DNA of 64,000 bases from Trypanosoma brucei gambiense DAL972. Taxonomy: Eukaryota; Euglenozoa; Kinetoplastea; Trypanosomatida; Trypanosomatidae. The notes beneath the pieces are model-generated. The model was not told the origin of the DNA. It saw only the letters and a list, made by a program, of their open reading frames with translations, and did not search any database. Both the position numbers and the translations under genes were made by a program. Below are positions 27,894-37,313 of this stretch, in pieces; position 1 is the first letter of the stretch; every line of letters starts with the position of its first letter. Location: positions 1,371,691 through 1,435,690 of the forward strand of contig NC_026740.1 in the NCBI RefSeq assembly GCF_000210295.1, written 5' to 3'.

Positions 27894-30716
27894 ATGCACG
27901 ACGGGTCGCAGCAAGATGCGTCCCACGGAGCGACTGCAGTGAACAGTGGTGTGGTTCCGGATGGCCAGTGGAGGGTGGATGAAAATATCATTATCCGAGA
28001 GATACTTGCAATGAATACACTTGCCATGCAGAGGTGCGATACGGGGGCACTCGATGAATCAAGTAGTATTCTTACTGATGCCTACATGAAACTGCACAAC
28101 GATACATCAACCGGTGAATCCCAGGGGTTAGACGCGGTACGTGCAACGACACTCAACAACCTTGGTGTTGTTGAATGCCACCGCGGGCAGCATCGACAGG
28201 CGCTAAGTCATTTTGAAGCCGCACGGCAGTTGGAGGAGGCGTGGAGTGCCGCCTCCCCTTCCGTGGCTTTGAACAGCTGTGCTGCATATAATGCACTTGG
28301 AATGTATGACAAAGCCACGGCTGCTGCAATGGAAACTATCAATATGTTGCGCAGGTTGTTTGCCCAACAAGAGTTTCGGGGATCGCCTACCGGTGAAGTT
28401 GCTTCTACCCCCGGTGGAAGCTGTGGCGCACAACCTCAGAGCGATGGGATGAATGTTGCCAGTTCCGACAACGCAGCACTGTGGGGTGCCGCTTGGCACA
28501 ATTTGGCGGTTGCGCAAATCAACACGGCAAAGAGCAGCACTGATCTGAGTGAGTACACCAATGCTGCGGCTCTGTTCCAGAATGCTATGCGTGCGACGCA
28601 AGAGTTGTTAGGGTATGACCATCCGATGACAAAGAGTGTGACGGAGACCTACCGTGCGGTACGCAACGCGCTACGGACGCACGGCGTTTATAAACAACAC
28701 CACACTCTCTTTACGGCACCTTTGAGGCCTGCGGACCCGCGTGATGAGGCGGATGATATGGAGCAGTATTTCAAGCAATGTGGCATCAAGTCGAGGAGAC
28801 GGGCTTTGGAAAAGTATTACCGCGATTTGACCATCACGTTCTGTGGTGCTGTGACGAATGGAGTGAAACTCACTGAGCGGCTCGATCCCACTCCGTACCC
28901 CCTGGCAAAAGATGTGTCATTTCGCAGGAGTGGTCAAAAGGATTCACTGCGAATGTTGCGAGCAATACCGACGGGGAGCACTATTGAGAAAGCATGTCAC
29001 CTGTACGGTAATCCACATCCTTTGCTATTTTCGTTACCGCCTGAGTACCGTGCAAGTGAGGTGGGGACTGCAAAGAGTATCCCAAAAGCTGCATCAGCTA
29101 ATTCCTTTGCAAAAGTGCCTATGAAACCCAATGCTCTCGCAAGCTCCAGAAGACCACAACCGAAGCGTGAGCAGATATTTAACGAGGGGCAAAGGAGAAT
29201 GCAAATTCAGTCGAATATGCCAAAGCAGCAGCAGCGCCAAATCGGTCCGCCATCGACTGTGGTGAACTATTCACGCGCACTACAGGAAACCCCGGGAGCT
29301 GCGCCAACTATTCCTCAGATTACCCCTCTGAGTTACAAAGCGAGCATCGATGAGCACTGGCAACCACCAGTTAATCAAACTCCGGCACCTGTGAATTACA
29401 ACTGGTCCGTTCAACAGCAGGCACCAAATACTGTCCCAACTGCTCCGCTTGTTTACCAACAGACACCAGTTAATCAGGGTCAAGCACCTTTGAATCACAA
29501 CTGGTCCGCTCAACAGCAGGCACCAAACGTTGTTCCAACGGCTCCGCTTGTTTACCAGCAGGCACCAGTTGATCAAACTCCGGCGCCTGTGAATCACAAC
29601 CGGGCTGTTCAGCAGCAGGCACCAAACACTGTTCCAACTGCTCCGCTTGTTTACCAACAGACACCAGTTAATCAGGGTCAAGCACCTTTGAATCACAACT
29701 GGTCCGCTCAACAGCAGGCACCAAACGTTGTTCCAACTGCTCCACTTGTTTACCAACAGGCACCAGTTAGTCAGGGTCAAGCGCCTGCCGTGGCCAGTCA
29801 ACCCCCCCTGAACCAGATGCCGAACGTTTCTCAAGGAGAATCATTTGATCACCAGCAAGGGATGAGTGGACGACAGGAACCTTTGCGCCAGCAAGAACAG
29901 CAGATGCTGGCCTCATGCCGCCGGCAAGCTCCCGCTGGCCTTGGCCAGGGAGCTGCAGCCGACCACCGTTCGCATCAGGAGTCGGTCTCTAATAATACCC
30001 TGGTAGTTGGTGGACAGGAAGAAAAAAAGAAGAAGGACCATGTGCAACCTGTTCCCGCTGCACCCGCGGCTGTTCCTGCTGGGCCCGCGGTCAGTGAGGC
30101 TTCGAAGCCTGCAGCGGCGGTTCGAGGGCCCCTTCCACCCCTGAAATCACCACCAGGTGGTCGTGTGATAGCAAAGGCTGAGACATCCGATGGAGTTGAG
30201 GGAATCGTTAGTGCGCCACGCAAAGCTTCGTCCGGAGGACAAACAGCGACATATGATGCACGGAGAGCCTACGAGCAAATAAAGTACATTCTACTGGCCG
30301 ACCCACCGGCCGAGGCTTCCCGGAGAAAATCTAAGCAAGACCGTAGCAAAAAGGATTCTGTGCCTGCAAATGTGCCCCAACAGGAATGTGGCCCCTGGAC
30401 CGATAACGCAGCACCCGCAGCCGGGGAGTCACCAACGGAGCATAAGCCTCACCGTCTATTTGATGCTTTATGGGTTTCGGGCGGGGGCCCAGCTGACCAG
30501 GCCCCGCTGCGCGTAGTTGGGAAGCCCAGCTACTTTGTGTCATCCGTCCTTGACATGCGCCAGGGTCAGGCGGAATTCCCTGAGGAGGTGATGCAGATGG
30601 TGGCGGAAAATAGTCGTTCCTCTTGTTCCGATGTGGAGGAAAGACATTCTCAGACGATGGGGCCCGCGCAACACTCATGCACTGACGCTGGAATACCCAC
30701 ACAGGATCAGTCATGA
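27894..30716 (+). CDS. TPR-containing protein with Pro/Gln-rich tandem repeat
   Basis: A 940-aa protein (ATG 27894, MHDGSQQDASHG; six upstream codons depend on a GTG). Residues ~35-260 carry TPR-like helix pairs (ATTLNNLGVVECHRGQHRQA, LNSCAAYNALGMYDKATAAA, AAWHNLAVAQINTAKSS), a protein-interaction fold. A conserved block follows (~280-400; DDMEQYFKQCGIKSRRRALE). Residues ~490-635 are a tandem Pro/Gln repeat, described separately. The C-terminal third is low-complexity with AYEQIKYILLADPP and a Pro/Ala-rich linker. Function is unknown; the TPR region and flexible linkers suggest a scaffold, for example in the cytoskeleton. Out-of-frame open reading of the repeat on the minus strand is an artefact. 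Confidence 0.75.
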   Translation: MHDGSQQDASHGATAVNSGVVPDGQWRVDENIIIREILAMNTLAMQRCDTGALDESSSILTDAYMKLHNDTSTGESQGLDAVRATTLNNLGVVECHRGQHRQALSHFEAARQLEEAWSAASPSVALNSCAAYNALGMYDKATAAAMETINMLRRLFAQQEFRGSPTGEVASTPGGSCGAQPQSDGMNVASSDNAALWGAAWHNLAVAQINTAKSSTDLSEYTNAAALFQNAMRATQELLGYDHPMTKSVTETYRAVRNALRTHGVYKQHHTLFTAPLRPADPRDEADDMEQYFKQCGIKSRRRALEKYYRDLTITFCGAVTNGVKLTERLDPTPYPLAKDVSFRRSGQKDSLRMLRAIPTGSTIEKACHLYGNPHPLLFSLPPEYRASEVGTAKSIPKAASANSFAKVPMKPNALASSRRPQPKREQIFNEGQRRMQIQSNMPKQQQRQIGPPSTVVNYSRALQETPGAAPTIPQITPLSYKASIDEHWQPPVNQTPAPVNYNWSVQQQAPNTVPTAPLVYQQTPVNQGQAPLNHNWSAQQQAPNVVPTAPLVYQQAPVDQTPAPVNHNRAVQQQAPNTVPTAPLVYQQTPVNQGQAPLNHNWSAQQQAPNVVPTAPLVYQQAPVSQGQAPAVASQPPLNQMPNVSQGESFDHQQGMSGRQEPLRQQEQQMLASCRRQAPAGLGQGAAADHRSHQESVSNNTLVVGGQEEKKKKDHVQPVPAAPAAVPAGPAVSEASKPAAAVRGPLPPLKSPPGGRVIAKAETSDGVEGIVSAPRKASSGGQTATYDARRAYEQIKYILLADPPAEASRRKSKQDRSKKDSVPANVPQQECGPWTDNAAPAAGESPTEHKPHRLFDALWVSGGGPADQAPLRVVGKPSYFVSSVLDMRQGQAEFPEEVMQMVAENSRSSCSDVEERHSQTMGPAQHSCTDAGIPTQDQS
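29364..29790 (+). repeat. 99-bp tandem repeat (33-aa Pro/Gln units) arranged as 198-bp dimers
   Basis: Four full 33-aa units ending in TAPLVYQQ plus a partial fifth. Units 2 and 4 are identical in protein, and units 1 and 3 share a different version (QTPAPVN- and APNTVPT against QGQAPLN- and APNVVPT). The higher-order period is therefore 66 aa (198 bp), which implies duplication of a dimer. Confidence 0.85.
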
Positions 30717-31892
30717 AAGGGTACTGATCAAGATTTACGAGCGTGTATGTGTGCCACGTGCGAGTTAGATGTATAGTTGAACATGTGGTTTTCTCACCTA
30801 CTGGTTATCAGGGAACAGGAGGAAGAGAGACGAGAAAAGAGAGTGTAGAACCCAGGCGGAATCCGGATGTGTAGAGTTTTTTTTATCCAACCCCCTTCTA
30901 CAATCCCCAATTGTGACATTTTTGGATATGCAATGTTCAATTCTGTTGTACTTTTCGTGGGATATACCCCCCTTTCCGGACTGAATCCTCTTCCTGAAGA
31001 TTGTTGACTTTGTTTCTCTGGTTTCCTGCTTTGTTCTCAGCAATGGGGGAACTTGTTCCGCTATTTTGCCATGTATGGTTCCGGCGGGGAGACCACAGCT
31101 GCTATTCACATTATTGCTATTCGTTCCGTTTTCCTTTTCATCTCTGTATGTTTTTTTTTTCCTGACCCACTTAACGTATCTGTCCAACATACAGATGGGC
31201 TCGAGTGAGTGCACGATCTCAGTTAAAGGACAAGAGGGACGGGATATGTTAGTGGTGGCGGCTGTGAGCTAGCTGAGCTTAATTGGACCACTGTAAGGTG
31301 TCCATGTGGTGTGGGGTGTCGCAGTGGAATTTATAGTGGCTGAGCCGGTGTTAGTTTTGGGATGCCTTCTTCGCTTTCCATTTTCTTACCTGCGTTCCAT
31401 CGACTATTGCAGGTGATTTTTTTGTTACTGTATTCATTGCCGTTACTTGTTGTCGTAGTACATCACCGTATTTGCGCACCGTAGTCGCCACTCTAGACGT
31501 TGTGTGCCACAAAGTTTGCCATGCATGGAACTGATGTACAATATGATATGTACGTTGTGCGTATATGCCGTAGGCTGCGGGATGAATTGTTTGGGCCGTT
31601 ACTTAGCTTTGTGTAGTGGCAGTATTTCTGTTGTTGTTCCCACTGGTAGCTATGTTTTATTCACTGTCTTCTCTACTGTGACCAAGTTCTTGCCACGGAC
31701 TCTTGAGGTTCATCCTCGCCGTTTTGTCGAATACGCTTCCACACCGCTGATCATCTCCGTATATCTTCCCTCCTTTTTATACATTTTTTTGTATGGAATG
31801 ACCATTCGAATCCGATATCAAAAAGAGTGAAACTAAAAAAAAAAAAAGTTTTGCATTACTTCAATTAATAAGTACACATTACACCCAACGTC
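30717..31892. other. long intergenic region upstream of the CLN3-like gene
   Basis: A 1176-bp gap. Pyrimidine-rich stretches occur at 31120-31165 (tttttttttcctgacc) and 31760-31795. A 101-codon ATG frame at 31525-31830 reads as hydrophobic only because the DNA is T-rich, and I do not call it. Confidence 0.55.
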
Positions 31893-33440
31893 ATGACCGG
31901 TGGGGAGTTGGATGTGGTTAACCGCATTCACAGGGAGCAACGCAACCGAAACGCATTTTGCATGTGGTGGATTGGCATGATTAACAACTTCCACTACTGC
32001 TTGGTGCTAAGTGGTTCCCTGAGTCTTGCTGAGGGATATGGAATGAGACAATACGTTGCACTGATTACGTGGGCGAATGTGTTCTTCGGAATTGTGGCCC
32101 GTATTATTAATGCATTGGTTCTCTCACTACTGTCGTTCAACATCCGCGTGACAGTAACGTATTTTATGGGGCTGTTGGCAATTTTCTTGGTGAGCTTCGC
32201 TTATGACATCGGTGGACACAACAACGTTGCTGCTTTTGTTGTACTACTCATCGGTGTCGTCTTCATTGGTACTGCGAGTAGCTACGGGGAGTCCGTGTTT
32301 CTTGGATATATGGAGCGGTTACCGTCCAAGCAGGTCGGTGCGTGGTCCTCCGGGACGGGCCTGTCGGGCGTTGCTGCCTCTCTTATTTATCTCGGACTGA
32401 CACACGCTGGTTTTTCAAACTCCTCTATCTTCCTCATGAGCACACCGTTTCTTGCGATGTACTGGGCATTTTACTTTTTCGGCCTTAAACTGCCCGTTGA
32501 AACGCGGGAGGGTGGGTACAAAGCAATGGTGAACTGGAAGGGCACGCCGTGGAGGTCCATCACTCCGGTGCCTCATAATAAGATGCCCGAATGCTTGAAG
32601 GAGATGCGACAGGAACAATGTTTGGCAACTGAGGGGTACGAAGATGGCGTGTACTCTGAGCAAGACGGAGACGACTCGCACCGGTCGCAAACCTTCAACG
32701 AGTATACTTGGCCTATTTTGAAGTCGATGCACAAGTTTACATTGTGGAACAACTTCAACCTTGCCAGTGTGTACATTGCGGAGTACGCTGTTCAGTTCAT
32801 GGCACCTTTCTGTTTCCCTTGCAAGCAACTGAAGGAGAGCAAGAGCTTCTGGATAAAGAATGCGTTCGTATTGACACAGTTCTGCTATCAGTTTGGTGTT
32901 TTGATTTCTCGCAGCAGTCTTGTGTGCGTTCGCATTCGGCAGGTGTGGATTTTGACTGTTATTCAAGTGATTAACGCTGTCGCATGGTTTGTGGAAGCAA
33001 AGGTACACTTCCTGGAGGACCCCGACGATGAGAAGCGGCAGCTTGCATTCACTTTCATTTTGTTTGCGTGGATGGTTTTTGTGGGGCTTTTGGGTGGGGC
33101 CTCTTATGTGAATGTCTTCTACAACATACTTGAGGAGACGAAGGAGGCTCAGAATGCTGAGATTGCTGAATTCGTTGCTTGGCGCGGGAGGAAGAGGGCA
33201 CCTGGGCTATCAAGTGAGCGCGTTTTTAACGATACAGAGTTTGGGGAGCCTTTGGGCTCAGAAGAGGAGGAAGCCACCATTATACGAGACTGTGTTGCTC
33301 ACATTACCGCCGAGTGGAAAACAAAGCGTGACATGGCCATGAACATCGGTGCCCTTTACGTTACTGTTGGCATCACGCTTGGATCCCTCCTTGATCTCTT
33401 TTTTACGGTGGTCGTACTGCGCGGTGGTGGTTGCAGTTAG
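31893..33440 (+). CDS. CLN3/battenin family multi-pass membrane protein
   Basis: A 515-aa polytopic protein. The N-terminal FCMWWIGMINNFHYCLVLSG matches the battenin first helix pattern (W-x-x-G-x-x-NN). SYGESVFLGYMERLP and VGAWSSGTGLSGVAASLIYL match the family signature with its SSGTG segment, and the C-terminal FVGLLGGASYVNVFYNI is the conserved GG-A-YVN helix. About ten or eleven hydrophobic segments are visible, with a hydrophilic loop at ~220-275. CLN3 proteins reside in lysosomes or vacuoles in other eukaryotes and affect lysosomal pH and glycerophosphodiester clearance. The trypanosome role is not established by sequence. Confidence 0.88.
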   Translation: MTGGELDVVNRIHREQRNRNAFCMWWIGMINNFHYCLVLSGSLSLAEGYGMRQYVALITWANVFFGIVARIINALVLSLLSFNIRVTVTYFMGLLAIFLVSFAYDIGGHNNVAAFVVLLIGVVFIGTASSYGESVFLGYMERLPSKQVGAWSSGTGLSGVAASLIYLGLTHAGFSNSSIFLMSTPFLAMYWAFYFFGLKLPVETREGGYKAMVNWKGTPWRSITPVPHNKMPECLKEMRQEQCLATEGYEDGVYSEQDGDDSHRSQTFNEYTWPILKSMHKFTLWNNFNLASVYIAEYAVQFMAPFCFPCKQLKESKSFWIKNAFVLTQFCYQFGVLISRSSLVCVRIRQVWILTVIQVINAVAWFVEAKVHFLEDPDDEKRQLAFTFILFAWMVFVGLLGGASYVNVFYNILEETKEAQNAEIAEFVAWRGRKRAPGLSSERVFNDTEFGEPLGSEEEEATIIRDCVAHITAEWKTKRDMAMNIGALYVTVGITLGSLLDLFFTVVVLRGGGCS

Positions 33441-34586
33441 CGTCTCTGCTACCATTGTGGTCTCACACTCTCTCTTGTAAGCTTTTTTCTTTGTTTTCTT
33501 TAATTAATTAATGTACCTCCCCCTCTTTGTTTGAATCCGGGTCATGGGAAGTGTCTTTCCCCTAGATAATCCGTTTTCTCGTTTGTGTGGCACTAGCACA
33601 CACAAGATATGCCTTTTCAGCGGACTTTAAACAGCTGACATCGTTTTCATTTCTGAGGGTTAATACGATACAAAGTCGGGAGGTAGGCGCATGAGTAAAC
33701 AGTTTTGAAGGAAAAAAAACTGAACGAGCGCGAGTAAAACATGATAAAGCTAAAAAGGAGGTGTTACGGTAGTAAAGCAAAGAAAAATAGAAAGTGCGAT
33801 GTTGGTAGAAAAGGGAAACAAACGTGGGTGCCGCGGGAGAATTTTGTTGCATGATACCGTTATCCCACATCTGTTTCCCATATATTTTTCATAGTTTCGT
33901 TGAAACCCTTCGTGCTATGCCACTTTTAATGCCCCCTCATGCTTTTCATAACTATAAATCGTAAGAAAATTCGGAAGGGCGAGTGTCCCTCTCATTTATT
34001 TATTGAAGCAAGCCATTGTTACACAAGAACTAAACCTTCACTACCTTCTCGCAATCTTTCTGCACCAACTCATTCATTTTTCTGAATGCATTGTGGAATC
34101 ACGTGCTAATCTAACTAGTAGCGTTTCCGGGCTCACTAACACTGTCGTTTTGGTACCTTACTGTCGGTGGTAGAAGCAGTGATATTTTAAAAAATCGGTT
34201 ATATCTTGCTTCTTGACGTTGATTATCCATGTGTCTCAACCTCCACGGGTAGAGCGAGCGTTCGGGCCGTTTCACCACCGTTTATTATTGTTTTTTTGTT
34301 GGGAATCTTTTTCTGCTTTCGTTGTCGTTGCATTACGGAGGTGTTTGTTTCTTGGGGGAATTTACTACATGCTGGATGCTCCTGTTTATACCCCAACGTG
34401 CTAGGCTTTTTTTCTTCGCTTTTTTGATTTTTGTGCGGCATCTTTGCTACGCAATAAGGTTACAAGTGCTTCGATGAGCATAGGACGTGCTTGGGTAAGT
34501 AAATTTCATCTTCAAAGTTATCTACGACATTCTTGGTGTTGTTTACCGGCACTGAAATCTTTCACCGCCAACTAGCAGACTTGAAG
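33441..34586. other. long intergenic region
   Basis: A 1146-bp gap. It contains T-rich 3' UTR-like sequence after the CLN3 gene, an A/G-rich part at 33700-33800, and a T-rich tract around 34280-34325. The coding frame of the next gene extends to 34533 only through a TTG. No RNA gene is recognised. Confidence 0.55.
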
Positions 34587-36506
34587 ATGGCACACGGACG
34601 AGTTATTGAGTGGTTCTACGACTCCCTTCCCTCCTGTGTAGGTTTGTGGGATCACACAGGTCGTTCCGATGGCGAATGTGACGTGCTGCAGCGGTCTTCG
34701 TGTTCGCTGTGTGACTCACGGCGGCACTTGTTGAGAACTATTCCCAAGGCATATAAATCCTACAAGGATCTTAAACATGGGGACCTCACGGAGGAACCAA
34801 CTGATGCGGCGGAACGACATGTCACCGCCATACGGATTATCCTGCAAGTGGGCTACAACAAATATGCTCTCGATGTGCCTAGCGGCCATGTGCTTACGGT
34901 TTCTGCTTTCTTGGATGATCTGTGCTGTCAGCTGCTATTAGCGATGGCCGGGGGAAGGTATGATATGGATGATGACGTAGCCGTGTGGTGGGAGTTTCTG
35001 GAGGACGCTGTTGAGGCGTTGGGTATGCACGCTGTGTTGGGAATTGGTGGGGATGGAAGTACGCCCCTGCTGCGTCCCCTCATAACCACACAGTGCTCTC
35101 CACATTCTGCTCGCGGTGCGTCGGAACACGAAGCAGGATGTTTGTTTCCACTGAGAAGGTGGATCGCGGTCGTGCGGCATATTTGCAGAACCGTGGACGG
35201 AGTGGTGCACCTTCCTAGTTGTGACGCTGCTCATAGTGGTGGCCCAAATGCAGGTGACACGCGGGATGCAGGAGGGAAGGGGACTACGGGGATGCTCCTG
35301 AATGGGGCCAACCCGCTGGACTCGTTGCTTTCAGCTGTTAAGTTACTTTGCAGCTGCCTTTCTAACTCCTTCTTTTGTCACGTGCCGGCGGTGTGTGGCT
35401 TAGTGAGAGGGTCTCAGGCCGTGGCAAGCGGCGGAGATGCGCCGAAGACCGAAAGTAGCGCCCAGCATTTAATTAGGTTAGCTATACGCACCAATATAAT
35501 TACTTCTTGTCGTCGACATGTTGCAACGGCGTTAGGTGACAGCAACTCTCCACCCGTTACCGATGAAGCACTGCGCGAAGGCCGCTGTTCAACACAAAGT
35601 GTGCTTGGGCAGCTGATTTTGCTCCGATGTACTCATGAAGAGGGCTGTGTAGGATCTGAGGGAGAAAAACGAGGAGGATGTTTCTGCTGGCTATTAGTTG
35701 CTTCATCGCTAGTTGGTGCTGCCTTTTGTGTCCTTGTGGATGAAGAAGGAAGTGTACCCTTACACACTGAGAGCTTTCTCCTGTGCTTTGTGCAGGTTGC
35801 TATTGAGGAGTGGAAGCGGAAACTGCAGCGGTATTCGCTGGGTGGAACGGAGGGTTTGGAGCTGCTAACACATCTGTTTCGTCGCATTGTGTATCAGTTG
35901 CAGTTGGGACGACTTGTTGACATCTTTGGCCGCTCAGCTGCTCTCGTGCCACGCATTTTGTCACGACAGTACGTTCTCGCCAGCACATTAGTTCTACCCA
36001 ATACCGTTGGCAACATTAACGACGGTAGTGGGTCAGCTGCGGCCGTTACCAGCTGGTTACTGGACCACGCGATTCGACGCTGGAATTCTCATCCTTCCCT
36101 TTTACTTCCCTGTTGGTGTCGCCGTGGCGACGCGGTTAATGTTGTGCGTGACGCTCCGCACGACGACGAAGGTGCGTTAGGGGATGAATTACTTATACGT
36201 ACTGTGTTAACCGGGCAGCACGGTGACCACTATTTTTTGCGTACCTTCGTAGACCACTGTGCTGCCGCTCGTCGCGGGCGACTCGGGAGTGGTGGGTCGT
36301 CCCCATTGGCCGAGATTCACTACTATAGCGTTATGTTGAATATCGTGAGGGACATGATGGCTGGAGATGCCATAAGTTTTTTAACAAAAAACGACTCTGA
36401 CGCTAACAGCTCGACAACCGTCGGCAACGATGCTTTCCCACGATACGAATGCCTGAGGTTCTTCAACGATTGGATGGCAGTGATCCGCAAGGAACTCACG
36501 TGCTAA
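34587..36506 (+). CDS. hypothetical protein, conserved-looking helical
   Basis: A 639-aa protein from ATG 34587 (MAHGRVIEWFYDSLPSCVGL). No family is recognised. The N terminus has a Cys-rich patch (SSCSLCDSRRHLLR, ~38-51) that could bind a metal. Most of the chain alternates amphipathic helices (TAIRIILQVGYNKYAL; VSAFLDDLCCQLLLAMAG; SLVGAAFCVLVDEEG; IRRWNSHPSLLLPCWC) with Gly/Ser-rich linkers, suggesting an alpha-solenoid or complex subunit. There is no signal peptide. Codon use looks like that of its neighbours. Confidence 0.7.
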   Translation: MAHGRVIEWFYDSLPSCVGLWDHTGRSDGECDVLQRSSCSLCDSRRHLLRTIPKAYKSYKDLKHGDLTEEPTDAAERHVTAIRIILQVGYNKYALDVPSGHVLTVSAFLDDLCCQLLLAMAGGRYDMDDDVAVWWEFLEDAVEALGMHAVLGIGGDGSTPLLRPLITTQCSPHSARGASEHEAGCLFPLRRWIAVVRHICRTVDGVVHLPSCDAAHSGGPNAGDTRDAGGKGTTGMLLNGANPLDSLLSAVKLLCSCLSNSFFCHVPAVCGLVRGSQAVASGGDAPKTESSAQHLIRLAIRTNIITSCRRHVATALGDSNSPPVTDEALREGRCSTQSVLGQLILLRCTHEEGCVGSEGEKRGGCFCWLLVASSLVGAAFCVLVDEEGSVPLHTESFLLCFVQVAIEEWKRKLQRYSLGGTEGLELLTHLFRRIVYQLQLGRLVDIFGRSAALVPRILSRQYVLASTLVLPNTVGNINDGSGSAAAVTSWLLDHAIRRWNSHPSLLLPCWCRRGDAVNVVRDAPHDDEGALGDELLIRTVLTGQHGDHYFLRTFVDHCAAARRGRLGSGGSSPLAEIHYYSVMLNIVRDMMAGDAISFLTKNDSDANSSTTVGNDAFPRYECLRFFNDWMAVIRKELTC

Positions 36507-37313
36507 CGGAAAGTTGCCGCATTTTTTTTCCGCGGTAACGATGGTTTTTGAGGGCCGCATTTATACTATCTCTTACTTCTTTGCCTGTGCCCGTGTTTTT
36601 TTATTTACCCTAATTTTTTTTCCTTTACTTTCCATTTTCTCGCTTTACCACTTCTCTCATACCAGATCCACCATTTCCCCGTATGCTCTTCCAATTGTCT
36701 CTGTCTTTTTTGAGGGCACCACCCCCTTTATTAACATCTTTGCTGCTTTTGTGCTTTATTATTTTTCTTTCCCCCTCTCGCTCACACACGCACACACACG
36801 ACCAACTGGAACCAGGCTGTTTTGTTTACCACTCCTGGTGGTATATGTTTGTCTGCTGCTGCGGGAGTGCTTCACATCGTTGGTTCTAACTACTTCGTTC
36901 CGTAACGGCGAAGGGGAGGGTAGGGGAGGATCAAAGGTTAATCGGTACAACGTGTGAAAGTCAGAGCCAAACTTAGGCGGCCAAAAGGGCGGGAGGTGGC
37001 AGAATAGCAGTGGGGCAACAAAGTAAGGGAGTTAAGTGCCGCCGTGGATTTGGAGGAGGAAGAGGAAGGGGAACTTTCTCTCCGTAGTGAAGTTATATTT
37101 TTCTAGCTTTTCTCGATTTGTGCTTTTGACGTGTTGCACAACCGTGGAAAGGGGAGCAGAGGGACTGAGACCAGAGTGGGAAAGGGGTGCTTTTTGAGTA
37201 CGGTAGAGGTTTCGAAGTCTAGTTGAAGTTGCGAGTGAGGGTTGTAAAATAAAAATAAATAAATCACGAAGCGGTGAAGCTCGTTGGACCTCTTTGCGCA
37301 TCCCCGTGGGTTG
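36507..37313. other. intergenic region with pyrimidine tracts
   Basis: An 807-bp gap beginning with a strongly T/C-rich 3' UTR-like stretch (36595-36780) and a CA-rich run (36782-36799), then purine-rich sequence up to the NAD kinase gene. The long open frame in the T/C-rich part lacks coding signals. Confidence 0.55.

Noticed and set aside
29280..29834. 184-codon minus-strand frame with internal repeats
   Set aside because: Mirror image of the Pro/Gln tandem repeat in the TPR protein gene; antisense to a real CDS.
31504..31830. 108-codon hydrophobic open frame upstream of the CLN3-like gene
   Set aside because: It begins with GTG, lies in T-rich UTR-like DNA and has no recognisable family; the hydrophobicity follows from T-richness.
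36514..36957. 147-codon frame after the hypothetical gene ending at 36506
   Set aside because: T/C-rich, starts with TTG, includes the CA repeat; composition matches a 3' UTR and pyrimidine tract.
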